From Anthopleura xanthogrammica (Eukaryota > Cnidaria > Anthozoa > Actiniaria > Actiniidae): a stretch of 64,000 bases of DNA. The notes beneath the pieces are model-generated. The model ran no database searches, was not told where the DNA came from, and was given only the letters and a program-made list of their open reading frames with translations. The stretch is from assembly GCA_964019055.1 (NCBI GenBank), contig OZ025208.1, positions 15,556,957 to 15,620,956 on the forward strand. The letters are read 5' to 3'. Position 1 is the stretch's first letter; each line of letters starts with the position of its first letter. Shown here in pieces: positions 57,695-64,000 of the stretch. Both the position numbers and the translations under genes were made by a program.

Positions 57695-58722
57695 TGGACC
57701 TTCACTTCCCTAGCAATGTACCAAATAACCGTACCTTAACGGTTGCACTTGTTGCCAGTGTCACTCTCTTGTTCAGCTTCCGTAACTCATGACAGCTGGC
57801 ACTTCCATTGGTAATGATCTCAACTCCATCCATCGCCATAGCAACATGGTTGCTATTGACGCTAAACAACTCTTCGCATACCTCACTTCCGATACATGTG
57901 TCTGGTGTGGAGATAACCCCATCTCCAAACGGGGCGGTAGTCTGCCCTCTTATTTCAGAGATCATTGTGGGTAGCTTGAATTCTTCAGTCACTCTTGGCT
58001 GTAGGAAAATAAGAAAAAAGTTGTAAATACACTAAGATATAGAAACAAAATCATTAAATCACATATCTTTTATTAGTATTCTTTATATAAATAACACTAA
58101 TTAATATAAGATGACTATTTTATATAAAGTTCTCATCCTTATTAGTATTCTTTATATAAAAAAATACTAATAAGGACAACTTTATCAGCGATAAAGGTAC
58201 CTCAGTCCAAGTTTAGATGAAGACTTAGAGCCTCATCAAGGTCAGTGCTCCGCCTCGTGCTTTTCAACCTGATAAAACATTCCTGCGTGTTAAACAGTAC
58301 ATAATGAATAATACTTATACCTTTGTCCATGGAGTGAACCATCGACCTTCTCTGTAGATCCCATCATTACACAGCGTGGTTTTAGGCCTTATGAGTAATA
58401 TCTGTCCATCAAGGAATATTACTCTACAGTTATACCGTACATTCTTATGCATCAAAGGCATCCCAACATCACAGATTATCCCACGAGTCAAGGGAGACTT
58501 CAGTAGTTTGGCAAGACCTTGAAGTGAATGCATCAGTGTATCGCTCTCGTAGAAGTGATCCGCACAGCCATAACCACAGATTTCAAGCTCTGGGCCTAGT
58601 CTGTAGGCAGCACCACGATCTTTAGATATTTGAATACTTTCAAGAATCCTTCTAACATTTCCTTCGAAGTCCAAGGCCCATTGGTTTAGAGAACATGTGG
58701 CGAGGGTAACTCTTTTACGCAT

Positions 58723-61700
58723 TTTTCCACTACAAAAAATGCCAACAAATCTTCTCTATGAACAAAGACTGAAATTAATAAAAATAATATGTTAAAGACG
58801 GAAATAATTTTGTGATATACCTATCACCTTAAGCCCGGGGGTGAATGTGGTGGGGACCGTTCTGTTCAATTTGTGCATCATATTCGTGCACTAGAAGTCT
58901 GAAAAACGATCTTATTTTACACTAATTTAAGGATAAAAAAATGAAAAATAAAAACTGTCAATATGAGGTGGCAAAATATTGCCAGTTAGCAGTCGGACGT
59001 AGAAATGGCGATACTGCAAAACTGAGGTATTATGAAGCCCTTGAAAATAGAGTTATAAAAGTTTATATCTGAGATAAATCTATAGATTTCAGGAGAGATT
59101 TTTGATATTTTGCATACATTTACAATGATAGTCATTATTGAGTGGGATAATATAAGAAAGAAATAAACGTTTCCCGGGTCGCAGGGCTACTATGGATGAC
59201 ACATTAGTTTTGCAAATGTTCTCGATTCTGATTGGCTAACATTTTTTCTCCGATCATCTGGAAAACTAACCGTTGTGATACGGTCAGTGAAAGATACGGT
59301 ACGTGCTTAAAAAGCTCGATAATTCTTCACGGAGAATACTAATCCCCCAAAAAAATCTATATGAGTATTTTCCTCTGATTGGGATAGTCTAAACACAACT
59401 GAAGCCGTTTCATACGCTGCTCTACTCATGTGCCGAACTTTATCTAACATAGTTCGCACGAAACAAGCTAAAGATAAACGTTTGCGCATGCGTGAATTCC
59501 AGCACGTTTTCCGAAAATGTCAAAGCATTTCAATTAGAAAAGCAATGCTTATTCTTTTTCCGAATGTACGCTGAAAAAATTGCAAGTGTACTTTTGTAAG
59601 ACGAAGATACTGTATTAATAAAGAAAATATGAAAGAATTAGCCTTAAGTTTCAAGAACTGACTTTATAATAAGTTTTTCCACTTTGTAAAGTCCATTTGT
59701 CAGGGAAGTTTGTAAGTCAAATTTGCACATTTTTACAACTGAAGACATGGAGCATGTGTAGACGTTTTCCCCGCTCGTGTTGGTGGGTTCAACACGTTTT
59801 ACTAAAAAAAATGCAAAGATTTTTCAAGGTAATTTTTCGAGTTTTCAAGAAGTTTCCTATAATCCTTGCATTTTGAAACTCTCGACTTTATATGCAAATC
59901 CAAAGCACTTCCTCAGGACAAAGCAATAGATTTTTTACTCCAAATTGAGGTGCTTTGGGTTGAATTAATCCAAAGGGCCGATATCAATAACTTTGTCACG
60001 TACAAAGACTTTCCGTTTATCTCCTTTGTATTCTATCCATTCTTATAGACCAGTTTTAGCGTTCTTGACGACGGCAGTCAACACGTATATAGACGTAGCG
60101 ACGAAATCTTTCAGAAACTTCTAGAATCATAGGAATAATGCTCCATTGTTAATTTTTGTGAGCGTTTTTGACAATGACATGATCGATTAGGATGAACTCG
60201 ATCAGCCCACGCCGATTTCCCAACGCATATTTAATTCAACCTTACAAAAACGAAGATATTTCTTTGAATATAGGAAACTATGTACCTCAAAAACTACCTA
60301 AAAATTCGTCCGGGTACCGAATAAGGCCAGCCTGATACCCATTTTTATAATGACCCAGAAAGCTAGCCATGATTTGAGTCGTCTGTGTTTTTGTTTTTTT
60401 TTTCAATCAAAATTTTAACGGTCTGTTTGTAGTAAATTTTTGATCAACAGCAGCCGAAAACCCAGACGTCATGGGCTGTGTTGGTTGTGTAATTATGAAA
60501 ATATGTGCAACATATTTGTCGTACCATATTTAATGGAGTGGAATGGTTTGGAAACCTATTGTCCTAGGTTTTTGTTAGACTTTATTCATTGTTATATGAT
60601 GTTGACTGTGCACAGAGAAGGAAAAGTCGAAAAGTTTGGTCATAGTAACTTAGGGAACATATACGATTGTTTTCTTAAAAATGTTTTAAAAATGTTCTAA
60701 AATTGTTAAAATTGTTTGTTGAAAAAGGAAAAAACACTCGTTTTAATGAACGCTTTCTTATTTATCATGTAGTAACTGAACTGCATCTAGGCTGAATTAT
60801 TTATCCTTTTTTTGTAATCTTAAAATGAAAATTTTACACTTTCAAAACAGTTCGTATATACATGAAAATAGTACGGAAGTATTTTTAGTATTTTCAGCCG
60901 CTTTGTTTCATTGTGCACGGTCAATACACATGATGGTACATTTGAACATCGCTCGCCAAACAAAAACCTTAAATAATAGGTTTCTAAGCCATTCCGCTAT
61001 ATTAGCTATGATCGTACAAAATGGTTGTAGCGCGTTTACCGTACTCATTAAATTGAAACTTCTGGATTAAACTGATTCATACGATGCTCTTTTGCTATAC
61101 TTAATTTATCGATTACGTTTGGCACATGAGCTGAGGGGAGTGGCATATATAACGGGCTTGACATGATGCAGACCGAGTATCAGTCCTTCGAGGGGCCTTC
61201 GCATGGTGCCAAGAGCGTCCAGGAAACCAGATATGCAATTTCCTAGTTGTTAGGTGGGTCAATGTGGATGGGTACTTGGTACCTTAAATTAATGTTTTAG
61301 AGACGTGCATAAAAATAAAATCAAGTTGATAGCTGTAAAGTACTCACCAGAAGCTGACCTTCAATGTACTCCAGCTGAATCGTCTGCTTACCTGTGAAAG
61401 CTCAAATGAAATCCAGTGCAATGCAGTAATATTTAACCATTCGGAACCTACTTTTTGATTGCCTCATAGTAAAGCACCTCGTTTGTTAGGTAAGGTTTAG
61501 GGTCTATTGTTTGGAAGACCATGAAGTACAATCTATTGTGGTTATAATCCTGTATATTGTTTTTTTTAGCCTAACAAAAGAAGTACCATGGGGCAATCCA
61601 AAGCAAAAACCAGGTTTCGCCGGAATGGCTAGTACTAGTCTTACTACGTTGCATTGGATTTTGAGCCTGGCCATTGATCCATCGATTCTGGTAGTACTGT

Positions 61701-61800
61701 ATCGCATCGTATTTCACTTGGACATAAATATATTGATAACCATTTTTTGCCAATTATGTCCAATTAAGCAGAATACATGTATTTGATGTATTGTAGAGAG
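58723..61800. other. Upstream of NADSYN1-B; no gene seen
   Basis: An inverted pair with CTTTATTAGTATTCTTTATA lies just inside the gene (58065-58165). Upstream there is a CTCGATTCTGATTGGCTAAC motif (59220), a diverged MITE at about 59870-59965 (CAAAGCACTTCCTCAGGACA) and short ORFs without resemblance to known proteins. The copy B promoter is expected here, but no element is identifiable. Confidence 0.4.
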
Positions 61801-64000
61801 ATTAACGCTATGATTTTCATAACAAGATATTTCACTTCCCCAAGGAGAAAGTTTATATTGTTTTGCCCTTTGATATAATATGCCGTGGAAAACCTCTATT
61901 GTGTGTAGCTAGTGTATTGTACTTTAGTAAAATTCTACTACTATACTATTGCAAATCCTGCATTCTGATTGGCTAACGTACTCACTATCTATCAGCCGAT
62001 AGATAGTGGGTAGAGAAAGCCGGACTTGTTTTGAAAAAATGGCGGCTTTTCCTTCGCGCTTTTGTGAAGTTTAGTTTAGTTTAGTATAGTATAGTTTAGT
62101 TGAGATTTTTACTAAAACAATTAGAAGACTCACTCTCGATTTCTATCGGCTTTGATAGTTGACTCGGGGCCGGAGCCCCTCGTCAACTATCAGCCAATAG
62201 AAATCTCGAGTTCGTCTTCTAATTGTTAAATAGACCTTATGCAAAACCCATAAATGAGGATTACTGTACTAGTGTTGTTTTCCACTCAGGAGCTGATCAG
62301 CTGCTAAAGTCATAACAGGCAGCATTCGAAAGCATATGCAAAGATTAGTATTTAAGCAAAATTTGAGTGCTCTAGCATAAATACTAGGGAAGTTACAGCA
62401 ATTTATAATTAGAAGGATTTATATCTGAAACACAGCCATGGCCCGACCAGCCTCATTTTCATGTTTTTGGCACATTTAAACACTTAAAACTCTGCAAACA
62501 ATTACCATTATTCTTTGAAACTGTGCACAGTTACTAATTCACTGATGGTATTTCATGTGAAGACAAACTCTTTTCTCAATTCAAATTATTTCAAAAATAT
62601 TTTATTACGCTTTCCCTTTATGCAAATTGGGAGCGACTGATATTGCATAAGCTTCCAGCACGTTCGAGTTTATGGCTTAAGAGAATAGAGCCCTTACAGC
62701 GTGTCGGAATGCAGCTCAATTTGAAGGGCAAAACAATAGGTTTTTGACAAAAACAATTGCGATAAAATATTATGTAACATGGTTAAAAAACTAGATATTG
62801 AAATATAAACTGCGACGTTTCGACTTAGCCTAAGTCATTATCAAGCAACGAAAATAAAATAACGAGACTATATACAAGAAAATGATGCACAAAGGAATGT
62901 AATAAAGCCTCAAAGACAAAACAGCTAGCTTAGGCTCTTAAAAGAACCTTAATAAATAATATTTCATAGAGAAGGTAATCGAACTTAAGAGAGCTTGACT
63001 GTAAGATTCGAGAAATATCGGGAGTTTACGGCGGATGGAAAAAAATTTTTTTTTCGCAATTTCCCCCAAAATTTACCAGTGGATTGAGCCTTCGATGGTA
63101 AAACTTTTTGTGTATTTTCAAGTTCTAAAAGCTGTTATTTTGGGAGAAATTGAAATTTGAATTTTCTTCATATCAAGCACTCGATTTATTACGCTAGTAA
63201 GCCTGATTACTGAGAGAGCAACTTTAAAAGTGCTAGCGCGAAATTTTGAGGCGATAAATTATCAAATATTTTTGATAAACAGTTAACTATGGACTTGTAA
63301 TATGTTTATGTTTCTTAATAATTGGTTATAATTAAGAAATTAAACCAAATTTTGTTTTTGTTCATAGTTGGTGAGTAGTCGTGTGCCAGAAGTGATACCG
63401 AAAACTGCTTCGGAAAAAATTACAATTTCCAGAGTGTCCAACCAATATTCCAAGTAAAATTACCAGTGAATATGAAGATAATAAGCTATTTGAAGGGAAA
63501 CAACATAAATTACCTTGGGTTTTTGAGTATAAGCATTTTTTTTCTGGAGTGACAAAACATCAGATTACAGGTGTTCTTAACGGCATCCGCGAACTGACCT
63601 AAATTTAAAGAGCTACTGAAACAAAACAAATTCTGATTTTCTTTTCTTAAATATACGAAATTTAAGTAAATAAAGTTTGTTAGGCTATCCTTATTGAATT
63701 TATACCTGTACATTCATCGAATATTTTTATTTAATCATGCAGGGGACGGATCTTAACGCTTCAATATCATTAGCGTTAGACGTCGTATATAATTTGTAGA
63801 TTTCAATGATGTTTACGTACCTCAACTTCAATTTTCAATTTGTTTTGATTATATAAAAAAGAAATGCTAAATTTGGGGAGAAAATAAGTCTTTTTTGTTG
63901 TGATTTTTGTGTAAAACTTGCCATAGATATGGCTCAAGTAATTTCCTTTTCGAGTATAAGACGTTAGTTTTCTAGTTTTTTATTGTTGCTTGTATACTTA
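61801..64000. other. Repeat debris, no gene seen
   Basis: Contains a TTGATAGTTGAC-armed palindrome (62113-62229), a relative of the 2085-2170 repeat (62410-62480), a truncated MITE (62687-62745), and 'ctgcgacgtttcgacttagc' plus AGTCATTATCAAGC at 62810-62850, a pattern seen at the ends of Penelope-like elements. The last ~1 kb is AT-rich and unrecognised. Confidence 0.45.
62113..62229. mobile_element. Palindromic MITE
   Basis: Left arm AACAATTAGAAGAC...GATAGTTGAC and right arm GTCAACTATC...CTTCTAATTGTT fold back around GGGGCCGGAGCCCC. Confidence 0.8.

Larger units (their letters stand above)
53545..58722 (-). pseudogene. NADSYN1: Glutamine-dependent NAD+ synthetase, copy B (frameshifted)
   Basis: Exons at the same boundaries and phases as copy A: 58722-58321, 57998-57735, 57076-56665, 56352-56235, 56138-56002, 55649-55419, 55005-54804, 54033-53545. 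Exons 1-5 and 7 have the same lengths as in copy A. The glutaminase triad ([20 protein letters not shown]) and a SGGIDSA loop are present. Exon 6 is 231 bp instead of 232: one base is missing just before the codons equivalent to GSANVDES. With the normal splice the frame meets TAA two codons into exon 7, giving a product of about 522 residues that lacks the end of the synthetase domain. Restoring the length would give a frame of about 751 codons, and exons 7-8 are otherwise clean, so the lesion is recent or a sequencing error. The C-terminal tail is ~65 residues after the conserved core and lacks the SUMO-type motifs of copy A. Confidence 0.8.

Noticed and set aside
61348..61391. Minus-strand 44-bp exon with a GTGAGT donor and ttcacag acceptor, readable as KQTIQLEYIEGQLL
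   Set aside because: Too short, no neighbouring exon found, and the acceptor side is itself followed by a donor-like GTAAGC. It could be a 5' exon of NADSYN1-B, but this is unsupported.

Overview
This is a eukaryotic, intron-containing, AT-rich window from an invertebrate genome. The best guess is an anthozoan cnidarian, such as a stony coral or sea anemone. The clues are a tandem cluster of GIMAP/AIG1-type GTPases, a metazoan-type glutamine-dependent NAD+ synthetase split over eight exons, a Penelope-like element relic, an intron-bearing hAT-like relic, and a very high density of short foldback/MITE elements and satellites. No taxon can be proven from the sequence alone, and there are no prokaryotic-style operons, CRISPR arrays or real tRNA/rRNA genes.

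Layout. 1-5 kb: two exons of an SH3-domain adaptor gene on the minus strand, among foldback elements. 5-15.7 kb: no convincing gene. It holds a 63-bp satellite (6.2-6.9 kb), a ~100-bp triplication (7.0-7.3 kb), about 94 copies of a heptamer (11.4-12.0 kb) and G-rich tracts. 15.7-17.3 kb: two small exons of an unrecognised plus-strand gene. The introns and flanks hold a ~90-bp tRNA-like tandem array, a 57-bp array and a 61-bp array. 21.4-34.2 kb: six GIMAP/AIG1-like GTPase genes. Three have C-terminal CaaX boxes, one has a C-terminal hydrophobic segment, one has no visible anchor, and one has lost its P-loop start. The cluster is interrupted by a broken hAT-like gene (24.8-28.4 kb) and a Penelope-like relic (32.5-33.2 kb). 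34.2-40.2 kb: no intact gene; two nested foldback elements and a fragment resembling a PIF1-like helicase. 40.2-58.7 kb: a head-to-tail tandem duplication of NAD+ synthetase (NADSYN1) on the minus strand, with identical intron positions in both copies. Copy A (41.2-50.9 kb) is open for 875 codons and has a long C-terminal extension. Copy B (53.5-58.7 kb) carries a 1-bp deletion in exon 6 that meets a stop at the start of exon 7. 58.7-64 kb: no gene, only MITE and retroelement debris.

Function. The GTPase cluster is probably an innate-immunity or membrane-remodelling gene set, diversifying mainly in its membrane-anchoring tails. The NAD+ synthetase pair would make NAD+ from deamido-NAD+ using glutamine. 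Two observations deserve the most attention. One is a foldback-transposon family with ends CACAGGGA(G/T)CCCA and perfect 7-bp target duplications, seen twice independently. The other is that several unrelated-looking satellites share sequence with each other or with SINE-like elements, as if dispersed elements repeatedly seed tandem arrays.
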